From Ochrobactrum quorumnocens (GTDB lineage Bacteria; Pseudomonadota; Alphaproteobacteria; Rhizobiales; Rhizobiaceae), in the NCBI RefSeq assembly GCF_002278035.1, contig NZ_CP022604.1, positions 744,001-808,000 on the forward strand: a stretch of DNA of 64,000 nt. The letters run 5' to 3'. Below are positions 30,643 through 38,814 of the stretch, in pieces. The position numbers and the translations under genes were made by a program. Within the stretch, counting starts at the first letter, position 1; every line of letters begins with the position of its first letter. A model generated the notes under the pieces. The model worked only from the letters and a program-made list of their open reading frames with translations, searched no databases and was not told the origin of the DNA.

Positions 30643-30668
30643 GACCGGACCGCGTTTATTTGTGTAAC
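30641..30668 (+). promoter_or_regulatory. Candidate ihfA promoter
   Basis: CTTGACC at 30640-30646 as -35 and TGTAAC at 30663-30668 as -10, 16 bases apart. This agrees with the alphaproteobacterial sigma-70 consensus, particularly the CTTGAC box, and lies about 55 bases upstream of the ihfA start. Confidence 0.5.
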
Positions 30669-30722
30669 CTCCTGTCACTTAAGGATATTATCTGTTCAAA
30701 CGCTAACCAGGTAGGTTCGGTT

Positions 30723-31049
30723 ATGGGAGGTAAGACGGTCACACGCGCTGATCTGGCAGAGGCTGTTTACCGCAAGGTAGGCCTGTCCAGAACAGAATCG
30801 GCGGCTCTGGTCGAGATGATCCTCGACGAAGTCTGTGACGCTATCGTAAACGGTGAAACTGTGAAATTGTCGTCATTCGCGACATTTCAGGTCCGTGACA
30901 AGAATGAGCGCATCGGCCGCAACCCGAAGACCGGTGAGGAAGTGCCAATTCTTCCACGTCGCGTCATGACGTTCAAAGCGTCTAACGTTCTCAAACAACG
31001 CATCCTTCAAGAACACCAGAAGCGCGGGTCGAAAAGCGCCAAGTCGTAG
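30723..31049 (+). CDS. ihfA: Integration host factor subunit alpha
   Basis: DNA-bending protein acting as heterodimer with IhfB. HU/IHF fold: [52 protein letters not shown] with the Arg-Asn-Pro of the beta arm, and [13 protein letters not shown]. The ATG at 30723 ([10 protein letters not shown]) is the family start, after AGGTAGGTTCGGTT; an open frame to 30660 is not supported. 108 aa with a basic tail. Confidence 0.95.
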   Translation: MGGKTVTRADLAEAVYRKVGLSRTESAALVEMILDEVCDAIVNGETVKLSSFATFQVRDKNERIGRNPKTGEEVPILPRRVMTFKASNVLKQRILQEHQKRGSKSAKS

Positions 31050-31415
31050 TTTTTAGATGGATAGAGGTTTTTAATCTCTTTGTATTTTACTGCGTCGCCC
31101 CCTCGGGGGCGAAGTATTTTGCTTGCTTATATATCCAGTGACATCAGCAGCCTGAAATCTGTGCTTCTTCCTGTTATATATGAAGGGGTGCTTATAAAGT
31201 TCTGATATTATATAATCTACGGACAAAGCGAGTCGGTTCCCTAATATAACAAGCCGAAAAGTAGGGGCTTTTCGCTCGATATTTATATGTTAAATGCCGT
31301 TCGATTATCATGATATTATGGCTCGCACAAAATGACGTGTCGATTGCCATTTGAACTATCTGGGCTGGCAGGACTCGCTGCACGGCGAGGCTAAACCACT
31401 GGAAAGGGCAAGCAG
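31050..31415. other. Gene-free region between ihfA and the MerR gene
   Basis: No gene is visible. It contains a strong but T-poor hairpin CGCCCCC/GGGGGCG (31094-31109) followed by AAGTATTTT, probably the ihfA terminator, and then AT-rich DNA (31150-31330) of the type that can bind IHF or H-NS-like proteins. Confidence 0.5.
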
Positions 31416-31955
31416 ATGGACAAAAGCCCTGATGCATTCAGGACTATAAGCGAAGTAGCAGAAGATCTCGATCTTCCGCAGCATGTGCTGCGTTTTTGGG
31501 AAACACGCTTTACCCAGATAAAACCGATGAAGCGAGGCGGTGGTCGTCGCTATTATCGTCCGCTTGATGTTGAATTGCTCAAAGGCATTCGCCACCTGCT
31601 TTATGATCAAGGTTATACCATCAAGGGTGTTCAGCGACTTCTCCGCGAAAACAATGCGCAATTCATTATCGCGCTTGGCAATGGCGATGTTCAGGCCATC
31701 GAAGCCATCACGCGCCAGAAGCAGGCTGCAGCTGAAAAGCAGGCGATGGAAAACGCTGCCGATAATGAAATGGCGCTGCCAAGCGGCATCAAGGCACCGC
31801 AACCCGCACGCAAGCTGTTTGGCTTACTGAAGGGTGAGGAAGAAGGCCCTATTGGTGCTGATGGGAAACGCCCGTCGAAGGATAATCGCTCGCTTCTTCA
31901 GGAAGCGCTTTTTGACTTGCTTGAATGCAAGCGCCTGCTGGATCAGGTTCGCTGA
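31416..31955 (+). CDS. MerR-family transcriptional regulator
   Basis: DNA-binding protein with an N-terminal MerR helix-turn-helix ([25 protein letters not shown], wing [19 protein letters not shown]) followed by a coiled region rich in Gln/Ala and a short C-terminal helix ([19 protein letters not shown]). It lacks the metal-binding cysteines of classical MerR. This member is regularly found downstream of ihfA in alphaproteobacteria; its target is unknown. 179 aa. Confidence 0.9.
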   Translation: MDKSPDAFRTISEVAEDLDLPQHVLRFWETRFTQIKPMKRGGGRRYYRPLDVELLKGIRHLLYDQGYTIKGVQRLLRENNAQFIIALGNGDVQAIEAITRQKQAAAEKQAMENAADNEMALPSGIKAPQPARKLFGLLKGEEEGPIGADGKRPSKDNRSLLQEALFDLLECKRLLDQVR

Positions 31956-31986
31956 AAAACGGGTTCATGTTTTTCAGACAATAAAA

Positions 31987-32020
31987 TGAAAAAGGGAGGC
32001 AGTGCCTCCCTTTCTTTTTT
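31987..32020. terminator. Bidirectional terminator between the MerR gene and gdx
   Basis: AAAGGGAGGC/GCCTCCCTTT hairpin with A-run before and T-run after, between convergent genes. Confidence 0.9.
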
Positions 32021-32023
32021 GGC

Positions 32024-32341
32024 CTACGTCGACGATAGCTTCAGGCCAATAATGCCGGCCAGAATAAGTGTCACGCTGGCGACGCGGAAGAATGTTGCCG
32101 CTTCACCCAGAATGAATATTCCGACGACGAATGCGCCAACCGCGCCAATGCCGGTCCAAATAGCATAGGCTGTCCCCAGCGGCAGGGTACGCATTGCAAT
32201 CGAAAGTAGGGCGAAACTGCCGATCATCGTTACAATCGTGATGACGCTGGGCGTTAAAAGCGAAAAGCCTTCCGACTTTTTCATGAAATAGGCCCAAATA
32301 ATTTCGAGGCCACCGGCGAGTGCCAGATAAATCCATGCCAT
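32024..32341 (-). CDS. gdx: Small multidrug resistance protein, guanidinium exporter type (Gdx/SugE)
   Basis: Four-helix SMR transporter of 105 aa. The sequence fits the SugE/Gdx branch: [20 protein letters not shown] with the central Glu of helix 1, and [25 protein letters not shown]. Gdx members export guanidinium in exchange for protons. A guanidine-II riboswitch lies directly upstream (32359-32403), which independently supports the substrate. Ribosome binding site AAGGAG at 32354-32349, seven bases before the ATG. Second gene after atpB; whether it is co-transcribed or uses its own promoter (CTATAG at 32414-32409) is open. Confidence 0.93.
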   Translation of the reverse strand: MAWIYLALAGGLEIIWAYFMKKSEGFSLLTPSVITIVTMIGSFALLSIAMRTLPLGTAYAIWTGIGAVGAFVVGIFILGEAATFFRVASVTLILAGIIGLKLSST

Positions 32342-32358
32342 TTTAGTGCTCCTTGGGT

Positions 32359-32403
32359 ATGGGCCGTCCCATTTTTCAAGAGAACGAAAGGCCGTCCTTT
32401 CGT
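32359..32403 (-). promoter_or_regulatory. Guanidine-II (mini-ykkC) riboswitch upstream of gdx
   Basis: On the minus strand two hairpins with ACGG loops stand in tandem: ACGAAAGG-ACGG-CCTTTCGT (32403-32384) and ATGGG-ACGG-CCCAT (32372-32359), linked by 11 bases. The second ends four bases before the AAGGAG ribosome binding site of gdx. Paired hairpins with ACGR loops just ahead of a Shine-Dalgarno are the defining pattern of the guanidine-II class, whose loops kiss on binding guanidinium. The exporter downstream fits known regulon members. Confidence 0.93.
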
Positions 32404-32416
32404 CAATACTATAGGT

Positions 32417-33166
32417 CTAATGAGAAGGATGCAGAGCGTCATTGAGATACATGCAGCTCAGCATGGTAAAGACATATGCCTGAATTATTGCCATCAGCAA
32501 TTCAAGTGCTGTCAATGCGACAGTCATGGCGAGAGGCATAATGGCCGATATTAATCCCAGCGAACCCAAACTGCCCAGTCCAACCACAAATCCAGCAAAT
32601 ACCTTCAGCGTGATGTGACCGGCGAGCATGACTGCAAACAGACGTACTGAATGGCTGATCGGACGTGAGATATAAGACATGAGTTCGATCGGAACGATAA
32701 TCGGCGCGAGCATCACCGGGACGCCTGCCGGCATGAACAAGCGGAAGAACTTGAAACCGTGGCGTAGCAGTCCGTAAATAGTGACGGTTAGAAATACGAG
32801 CATAGCCAGCGCGAACGTGACGATTATATGGCTTGTTACCGTGAAGGCATAAGGAAACATGCCGATGAGGTTGGCCACAAGAATAAACATGAAAAGCGAG
32901 AACACCAACGGGAAGAATTTCATTCCGTGTTCACCTGCATTTTCACGCACTGTCTTTGATACAAACTCGTAAAGCATTTCAGCTGATGATTGCCAGCGAC
33001 CTGGTACGACCTTACCTCGGCGCGAGGCGAGAAAAAGGAAGCCTGCAGCAACTGTCACTGTCAGCAGCATGTAAAGTGCGGAATTCGTGAAAACAATCTG
33101 CTGGCCACCCACTGTGCCAAGCTCGACGATGGGTCGGATCGCAAATTGTTCTATAGGCCCAGCCAT
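32417..33166 (-). CDS. atpB: Orphan F0 ATP synthase subunit a (atpB paralogue candidate)
   Basis: Proton-channel stator subunit, 249 aa with five to six hydrophobic helices. The essential Arg (E. coli aArg210) is kept in [14 protein letters not shown], but the Asn four residues on (aAsn214, usually RLFANM in alphaproteobacteria) is Val. The helix-5 Glu ([15 protein letters not shown]) and Gln are kept. The usual neighbours atpI, atpE and atpF/F' are absent; instead the gene follows a guanidine-II riboswitch and precedes gdx. So it is probably a second, guanidine-inducible subunit a; the usual F0 operon would lie elsewhere. GGAGGG stands six bases before the ATG. Confidence 0.85.
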   Translation of the reverse strand: MAGPIEQFAIRPIVELGTVGGQQIVFTNSALYMLLTVTVAAGFLFLASRRGKVVPGRWQSSAEMLYEFVSKTVRENAGEHGMKFFPLVFSLFMFILVANLIGMFPYAFTVTSHIIVTFALAMLVFLTVTIYGLLRHGFKFFRLFMPAGVPVMLAPIIVPIELMSYISRPISHSVRLFAVMLAGHITLKVFAGFVVGLGSLGSLGLISAIMPLAMTVALTALELLMAIIQAYVFTMLSCMYLNDALHPSH

Positions 33167-33181
33167 GGAGCACCCTCCAAT

Positions 33182-33223
33182 GGGGCCGTCCCCTATGCGA
33201 ACACAGGCACGGGTCGTCCCGCG
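33182..33223 (-). promoter_or_regulatory. Guanidine-II (mini-ykkC) riboswitch upstream of orphan atpB
   Basis: On the minus strand: hairpin CGCGGG-ACGA-CCCGTG (33223-33208, one G-T pair) and hairpin GGGG-ACGG-CCCC (33193-33182), joined by 14 bases. Both loops match ACGR. The second hairpin is three bases from the GGAGGG ribosome binding site of atpB. A promoter (33260-33232) would start transcription just before hairpin 1. Sequence pattern and position are those of the guanidine-II class; binding is not shown here. Confidence 0.88.
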
Positions 33224-33231
33224 CAGCCCTC

Positions 33232-33260
33232 AAATAGAGAATTTTTTCGCGAGCTGCAAG
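33232..33260 (-). promoter_or_regulatory. Candidate promoter of the atpB-gdx locus
   Basis: Minus strand CTTGCA (33260-33255), 17 bases, CTATTT (33237-33232). This is close to the alphaproteobacterial CTTGAC-N17-CTATAT pattern and puts the transcript start within a few bases of riboswitch hairpin 1. Confidence 0.55.
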
Positions 33261-33364
33261 TCCGTGAACAAGCCGATCCTTACGAAAAGTTAATTGTTTC
33301 GCGCTGGATCGAAGAGCTTTTTAAGCTATCCTTAATTACCACAATCAATTCTGGAGACTGATCA

Positions 33365-34342
33365 ATGGCTATTTCCCGGCGAAATTTTATTGTTGCAGCT
33401 TCTGCTGCGGGTGGTGGAGTAGCTTTGTCACCATTTGAAGCTTCGCAAGCCTCAGCGCAAACACCTGTGTCGAAGGCGGAAAATCCCGGCTTTCATCGTT
33501 TTCAGTTTGGTGACTTCGAAATCACGACTCTTTCTGATGGACGTCGGGCGGGTGAAGCGCCAGAGAAGACATATGCGATCAATCAGGATCCAAAAGATGT
33601 TGCGGCCTTGCTGGAAGAAAACCTACTTCCTGCCGACCGTTTTGTGAACAGCTTCACGCCTGTTCTTATCAATACCGGCAAAGAGCTCGTTCTGTTTGAT
33701 ACGGGTATGGGAGCAGGAGCTCGTGAAGCCGGGCAGGGTAAACTGATCAGTGCACTGGAGGCTTCCGGCTACAAGGCGGATGACATTTCTCTGGTTGTTC
33801 TGAGTCATTTCCATCCCGATCACATCGGCGGCTTGATGGAAGAGGGTAAGCCCGCCTTTGCAAATGCACGCTATGCCGCAGGACAGAAAGAGTTTGACTT
33901 TTGGACCGATCCAGCCCGCCTTGAAAGCCCTGCAAAGACCGTCGCACAAATGGTCGAAAAGAACGTGAAGCCGTTCGCAGAAAAGACCATCTTCATTGAT
34001 GATGGCAACGAAGTGGTTTCGGGTATCCATGCCATAGGCGCCTTTGGCCACACACCAGGGCATTTGGCATTCCGAGTGGAATCGGATGGCAAGTCGCTTA
34101 TGCTGATTTCAGACACAGCTAATCATTCGGTTATCACCTTGCAGCGTCCCGACTGGCACGTTTCGTTCGATATAGACAAGGAAATGGCTGCCGAGACGAG
34201 AAAGCGAATCTTCGATATGCTGGCTACGGATCGCTTGCCATTTATTGGCTATCACATGCCATTTCCCTCGCTTGCTTATCTGCAGCGTGCTGGCGAGGGC
34301 TACCGTTACGTCCCGGAAACCTACCAAATCCGTAACACGTAG
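33365..34342 (+). CDS. Metallo-beta-lactamase-fold hydrolase, Tat-exported
   Basis: Periplasmic metal hydrolase of 325 aa. A twin-arginine signal is visible (SRRNFIVAASAAGG, residues 4-17; SASA/AQT cleavage near residue 37). Metal motif LSHFHPDHIGG (HxHxDH) near residue 143; further ligands in FGHTPGHLAF, SDTANH and GYHMPFP. The sequence resembles N-acyl-homoserine-lactonase-like enzymes of the YtnP/AhlD group, but the substrate cannot be told. Divergent from the guanidine-regulated locus, 198 bases away. Confidence 0.88.
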   Translation: MAISRRNFIVAASAAGGGVALSPFEASQASAQTPVSKAENPGFHRFQFGDFEITTLSDGRRAGEAPEKTYAINQDPKDVAALLEENLLPADRFVNSFTPVLINTGKELVLFDTGMGAGAREAGQGKLISALEASGYKADDISLVVLSHFHPDHIGGLMEEGKPAFANARYAAGQKEFDFWTDPARLESPAKTVAQMVEKNVKPFAEKTIFIDDGNEVVSGIHAIGAFGHTPGHLAFRVESDGKSLMLISDTANHSVITLQRPDWHVSFDIDKEMAAETRKRIFDMLATDRLPFIGYHMPFPSLAYLQRAGEGYRYVPETYQIRNT

Positions 34343-34438
34343 TTCTTACAGCTTTGTGGTGCGGGCGTCTCCATTTTCACAAATTCAGAAAATAGACCTT
34401 GCACCACAAGTCGTTATATTCTAGGGCTTTCTCCGGCT

Positions 34439-34515
<77 letters not shown>

Positions 34516-34638
34516 TTTTTCCCCAATGAGAACAATGCATTGACGATGCTGGTGAACCACTTTCGGTTCAACCTGCAGTCACATACATTTTTCAGTCTTT
34601 CCGTCGCTGCAATTAGCTTGGAACTGCACGATGGATAG

Positions 34639-35463
34639 TTACGGTCGTTGCGTAAACCGTAACCAGCGGCCGGGTGTCATTCCAAAGGCTGATTTGAAAT
34701 GCCGCGTGAAATGACTCTGATCTGAGAAACCACAGGCTAGTGCAGTTTCAGCCAGACTTACATTGCTGCCGGATAGCATGCGCCGACCTTTTTCAAGCCT
34801 GCGCATAATTAGATAGCGGTGTGGGCTCGTTCCATGAAGTGCTCTGAAATGGCGTGACAATGTATATCGGTCGAGACCGGAAATGTTCTCAAGATCGACA
34901 GATGATACTGTGCTTTCGATATTCTCCTTAAGATATTCACGAATATTCAAGATCGCATCACGCGCAATAAATTTTGGATGCGCAATTTCTCTATCTGCAT
35001 GCTTCCATAGATTGGACTGCAAGCGCATTATAACGTCGTCGAGTAGCAGTTCATCGGGTTCGTTGCTGAGATCTATAAGAACCTCCACCAGCAATTGATG
35101 CAGCGATTTGTCAGACAATATTGGTTCTTTGACAAAAGGTAAGATGTGCGTGCGACTTGACGCTTCCAGCAATAGTTCCGGCGGAAAATAGAACATCCTG
35201 TAATGCAGCATGTTTTCAGAACCGGCGGCACCGTCATGAAGTTCGTCGGGGTGAATGACAATCGTATTCCCAGGAACGCTAACGCGGGAGGCTCCACGAT
35301 AGCGAAATGTCTGTACACCGGCTAAGGTTATTCCGAGCGCATAGGTATCATGACGATGAGGGCTAAATCCAACGCCATGGAATCTCGCATCAATGCGATC
35401 AATGCCCCGTTTTGTTGGAGCATGCAGAATTCGCTCAGATTCGCACAAACGTTCAATACTCAA
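34639..35463 (-). CDS. AraC-family transcriptional regulator
   Basis: Regulator of 274 aa with an N-terminal cupin-like sensor (GVGFSPHRHDTYALGITLAGVQTFRYRG... IVIHPDELHDG) and a C-terminal double helix-turn-helix (SVDLENISGLDRYTLSRHFRALHGTSPHRYLIMRRL, then SLAETALACGFSDQSHFTRHFKSAFGMTPGRWLR). The first in-frame start is TTG at 35463, so the true start is uncertain. It is divergent from the DUF2000 gene, 54 bases away, which is its probable target. Confidence 0.9.
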   Translation of the reverse strand: MSIERLCESERILHAPTKRGIDRIDARFHGVGFSPHRHDTYALGITLAGVQTFRYRGASRVSVPGNTIVIHPDELHDGAAGSENMLHYRMFYFPPELLLEASSRTHILPFVKEPILSDKSLHQLLVEVLIDLSNEPDELLLDDVIMRLQSNLWKHADREIAHPKFIARDAILNIREYLKENIESTVSSVDLENISGLDRYTLSRHFRALHGTSPHRYLIMRRLEKGRRMLSGSNVSLAETALACGFSDQSHFTRHFKSAFGMTPGRWLRFTQRP

Positions 35464-35517
35464 AATATTGCGTTCCCTATTATCCGCTTAGCACGAATAT
35501 AATGGGATCATTTTTGC

Positions 35518-35925
35518 ATGTTCGATACAAAGTTCACAATTGTTTTGCGTGATGATTTGGCACCTTGGCAGGAGCTGAATGTCACCGCTTTTCTCGCTAG
35601 CGGGATTGTCAGTCAACACCCGGATATCATCGGCGAGCCTTATCAGGATGGGGCCGGCAACACTTACAATGCTTTGTCCATTCAGCCAGTAGTCGTGATG
35701 TCTGCGGATGCGGCTCAAATGCACAAAATACACGTAAAGTCACTGGAAAGAGGGATCACAACTTCTCTCTATATTGAAGAGATGTTTTCCACAGGGCATG
35801 ACGTTGCGAATAGAGATGTATTTTCAAAGTTTGCACCTGAATCTGCAAATGTTGTCGGTATCGCCATTCGGGCAGAAAAGAAAATCGTCGACAAACTGGT
35901 TAAAGGCGCAAAGCTGCATAAGTAG
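35518..35925 (+). CDS. DUF2000-family protein
   Basis: Small cytoplasmic protein of 135 aa, function not known. Conserved features: KFTIVLRDDLAPWQELNVTAFLASGI at the start, GEPYQDGAGNTYNALSIQPVVV in the middle and NVVGIAIRAEKKIVDKLVKGAKLHK at the end. The family is often encoded beside an AraC-type regulator, as here. No signal peptide or membrane segment. Confidence 0.82.
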   Translation: MFDTKFTIVLRDDLAPWQELNVTAFLASGIVSQHPDIIGEPYQDGAGNTYNALSIQPVVVMSADAAQMHKIHVKSLERGITTSLYIEEMFSTGHDVANRDVFSKFAPESANVVGIAIRAEKKIVDKLVKGAKLHK

Positions 35926-36048
35926 TTATTCGCTATTTATTTCTGCATGATGTGCAAGGTTGGCAGTTTAGAAATGAACTATCCAATTTTGCATGCCGTG
36001 AATCCCGTGGGATTATGTGCGTCCAGAGAAATTTGTAGTTCTGTGGTC

Positions 36049-36140
36049 AAAAAAATACCCCGGCTGAGGGCCGGGGCAATCTTAACCTTATGTGCTACTC
36101 GCAAAGATCACGTACGGGGGTAAGGCGCGATCTCCTCATT
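36049..36140 (-). ncRNA. Candidate small RNA with C-rich loop and strong terminator
   Basis: On the minus strand a stem AGATCGCG/CGTGATCT (36133-36126 with 36112-36105; one G-T pair) carries a 13-base loop containing ACCCCC. After a linker comes a terminator CCCCGGC/GCCGGGG (36076-36058) with T7 (36055-36049). No minus-strand protein gene precedes it within 1.2 kb. The layout (C-rich loop able to pair with Shine-Dalgarno sequences, single-stranded linker, intrinsic terminator) is that of trans-acting sRNAs. The 5' end is a guess. Confidence 0.55.
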
Positions 36141-36493
36141 TAATAAAGTTTAGTAAAATAACTAATCTAGATTATTGATGATGTGTGAATATAAAATTTT
36201 TATCGTTATAGTATGTTTTAATCTAATGAGCATTTTTTGTTTTAACAATCACACTTGTTCGCTCACAATAATTTTGATGATACGGAGTGAATGCGGTGTT
36301 TATTTTATATAGCAAAGTTACCTGGTGTAATAATTTGGCCTTTTGGTATAATTTAATGTGCGTTATGATAGCCAAAATTGATTAGGTACTTGATCGACTT
36401 TTCAAATTTTAATTGGTGAGCGAATAGGTTATCTGCCGGTATTAAAGTGCGTTCTTTCAAGTTTTTCTGCGCTATTGTTATCAGAGATGCTTG
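36141..36493. other. AT-rich gene-free region upstream of marC
   Basis: About 350 bases clearly richer in A+T than the surroundings, with short stop-ridden frames in all directions. It holds no recognised gene or repeat. It would contain the promoter of marC to the right and of the candidate sRNA to the left. From 35926 to 36048 nothing else is visible. Confidence 0.6.
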
Positions 36494-37177
36494 ATGTTTG
36501 AGGCTGTTGGGATGAGTTTGATTATTGATTTTGCAAAATATGTGTCGATCGTTGTGATCGGTCTTTTGCCTATTATGAATCCTTTGACGACAATCCCGTT
36601 ATATATGTCGCTGACCAAACGCATGAGCGCGGAAAACAAACGCGTTCAGGCAAGAAAAGCCTGCATATATGCCTTTTCGATCCTAACGGCTTTTCTGCTG
36701 CTCGGAAATGGGATCATTTCGTTGTTTAGTATCTCCATGCCCGGTATTCGTGTGGCTGGCGGGCTGATTATCATGATCCTGGCCTTGCGGATGATTTTCT
36801 CTGGTGAGGATTCTTCGTCCGAAGTGGATGCAGAACCTGCCGATATCAAAAAGGCTGAACTGGATTACTCTTTCTCGCCACTGGCAATGCCTAGCCTGGC
36901 AGGGCCGGGTTCTATAGCGGTTGTTATGAGCTTTGCGTCGCAGATACCATCTGAGCATACCGTTGTGGGCCATGTGGTTGTTATTTTGGGAGTCGCTATA
37001 ACGATCTGTGTTGCCTATCTTGCACTGTCCTCCGCATCGCTCATCGAGAAGGTGCTCGGGGAACACGGTATGCAGGCGGTGACAAAGATCATGGGCTTTT
37101 TGCTGACCTGTGTGGCCGTACAGTTTCTTGCCTCGGGTATCCGCGATTTTTATATTGAGTTCAGTAAGATCAGCTGA
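36494..37177 (+). CDS. MarC-family integral membrane protein
   Basis: Six-helix inner-membrane protein of 227 aa, family named after the E. coli marC locus; transport role unproven. Typical features: LLPIMNPLTTIPLYMSLT near residue 25, GGLIIMILALRMI in helix 3 and the repeat-like SPLAMPSLAGPGSIAVVM near residue 130. I take ATG 36494; a TTG just before it and an ATG at 36512 are other possible starts. Own transcription unit after the AT-rich gap. Confidence 0.88.
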   Translation: MFEAVGMSLIIDFAKYVSIVVIGLLPIMNPLTTIPLYMSLTKRMSAENKRVQARKACIYAFSILTAFLLLGNGIISLFSISMPGIRVAGGLIIMILALRMIFSGEDSSSEVDAEPADIKKAELDYSFSPLAMPSLAGPGSIAVVMSFASQIPSEHTVVGHVVVILGVAITICVAYLALSSASLIEKVLGEHGMQAVTKIMGFLLTCVAVQFLASGIRDFYIEFSKIS

Positions 37178-37204
37178 AGCGTTTCACATTTTTCAGGATG
37201 TGAA

Positions 37205-37525
37205 CTAAGTGCGTGGAACGAAAAGAATAATGCACGCGCCAACAAAGGCTACGGTCGCGCCTATAACGTCCCAGCGATCTGGGCGCATGCCTTCTGCAGC
37301 CCATATCCATACGATCGATACAATAATATAAATCCCGCCATAGGCTGCATAGGCACGTCCCGCAGCATCGCTTTCAATCAGTGTCAACAGATAGGCGAAA
37401 AGGGCGAGACAAACCAAACCTGGAACAAGCCAGAGGGGGGATTTGTCCAGTTTAAGCCACGCCCAAAACGAGAAGCATCCGGCTATTTCGAATATAGCTG
37501 CGGCGGCATAAATCACGAATTGCAA
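37205..37525 (-). CDS. YnfA/UPF0060-family membrane protein
   Basis: Four-helix membrane protein related to small multidrug transporters; 106 aa. Family blocks: [48 protein letters not shown] and GACIILF. Starts are ambiguous: TTG at 37525 (overlaps the preceding gene by 13 bases) or GTG at 37516, whose GTGA overlaps the preceding stop by four bases and looks translationally coupled. It is the last gene of the leftward polysaccharide operon. Confidence 0.88.
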   Translation of the reverse strand: MQFVIYAAAAIFEIAGCFSFWAWLKLDKSPLWLVPGLVCLALFAYLLTLIESDAAGRAYAAYGGIYIIVSIVWIWAAEGMRPDRWDVIGATVAFVGACIILFVPRT

Positions 37526-38814
37526 AGCAGATTTCCTTGGAATTGATTGTGTGAAGCGGCTTTGCGGTAGTGTTTATACTCCAACCCAGCACACCCCCAT
37601 ACGAGGCCAAAAAGCAGATAAAAATGCCGCCAGTGATCAGTGTCAATCACATTGCCGATGAGTACATGACCAAGATAGGTCGCATAAGCGCAAAGCAGAA
37701 ATGGTTGCCATGGTCGATTTCTGAACATTAGTTTGAAACCGATGGCCAGTGTCAGGAAGGTTAAAGTCATGAAGGCGATGAAACCGATCCAGCCATAATC
37801 AAGCACTGCTTTCAGCCAGATATTATGGGTGTCTTCGCCGAACATGGGACCAAATTCCAATGGTCCGATTCCCAGTGGATGTTCGGTCGCAAGCACCATG
37901 CCGAGCCAGTGCCGGGCAAACCGGCCCAGACGCGCACTGTCGTAACTTTGTTCAAGGCGCGCGCGCTCTAAAAAGAGCGCTCTTACGTCGGGAATTTGCA
38001 GGAGTAGTAGAATAGCCAGCGCAATGACAAGGACCGCAAGCAAGCCGATTGTGATCAAGCGCAGGCGAAACCTGTTGCTCTGGCTCTGAAGCAGCAGCAC
38101 TGCAAAAAGACAAAGGAACGAGAGCGGCGCCATGGCCCAAGCAGCACGTGAGAAGGAAACCAGTATGCCGAGTGTCAGTACACTGCACAACGGCATATAG
38201 ACGAGCAAATCTCGGCCATTGCCTTTCATGATGCGGTAAAGGCTCCATGTGAAGGGAAGCACCAAAAACGGCCCGTAAACATTCGGATCTTTAAAGCCAC
38301 CCATTGCACGGCCATAACGGGTAAAGGCATCGGCGCCAGGAAACAGGTTTAGATAACCCGCAATGCCCAGCAGCGACGATAGGATACCGACCAGAAGATA
38401 GGCGTTGAATATCGTTTTCAGGCGACGATAGTCTGCTTCGATGATTGCGGCATAAAAGACAGCCGTAAAGGCAAGGAACAGCGAAACAGCGATATATAAT
38501 GGCGCATCCTTAGTGTCAGCCATTTGCATGACGGAAATCATACCGCCGAAGTTGAACACGGTCAGCAAAGCGAGCAACACCAGGCTGGTTCGTGTCAACC
38601 GCATCCCAAAAAGCATGGCGATTGCTATGAGCGCGACCATATAAAGTTCGTATGGAGCGGGTTCGCTCATCACGAACCCAAGTAGAAAAACACCAAGTCC
38701 AATAGCAAAGTTAGCGATGAGCCTGTTTAAAGCGCGCTTACCTGCAACCTCGGTTGCAGGTAAAACGCGGTAAGGTGTCGAAACACTGCTGGTACCGTTG
38801 GCGACTGTTCTCAA
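37513..38814 (-). CDS. O-antigen ligase/polymerase-family membrane protein (Wzy-like)
   Basis: Inner-membrane protein of 433 aa with about 10-12 hydrophobic helices and a large periplasmic loop ([38 protein letters not shown]) with the PLGIGP...[18 protein letters not shown] block of the Wzy_C/O-antigen ligase family. It probably polymerises repeat units of the local exopolysaccharide. The start is TTG at 38814, overlapping the stop of the initiating transferase gene (TTGA). Confidence 0.87.
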   Translation of the reverse strand: MRTVANGTSSVSTPYRVLPATEVAGKRALNRLIANFAIGLGVFLLGFVMSEPAPYELYMVALIAIAMLFGMRLTRTSLVLLALLTVFNFGGMISVMQMADTKDAPLYIAVSLFLAFTAVFYAAIIEADYRRLKTIFNAYLLVGILSSLLGIAGYLNLFPGADAFTRYGRAMGGFKDPNVYGPFLVLPFTWSLYRIMKGNGRDLLVYMPLCSVLTLGILVSFSRAAWAMAPLSFLCLFAVLLLQSQSNRFRLRLITIGLLAVLVIALAILLLLQIPDVRALFLERARLEQSYDSARLGRFARHWLGMVLATEHPLGIGPLEFGPMFGEDTHNIWLKAVLDYGWIGFIAFMTLTFLTLAIGFKLMFRNRPWQPFLLCAYATYLGHVLIGNVIDTDHWRHFYLLFGLVWGCAGLEYKHYRKAASHNQFQGNLLCNS

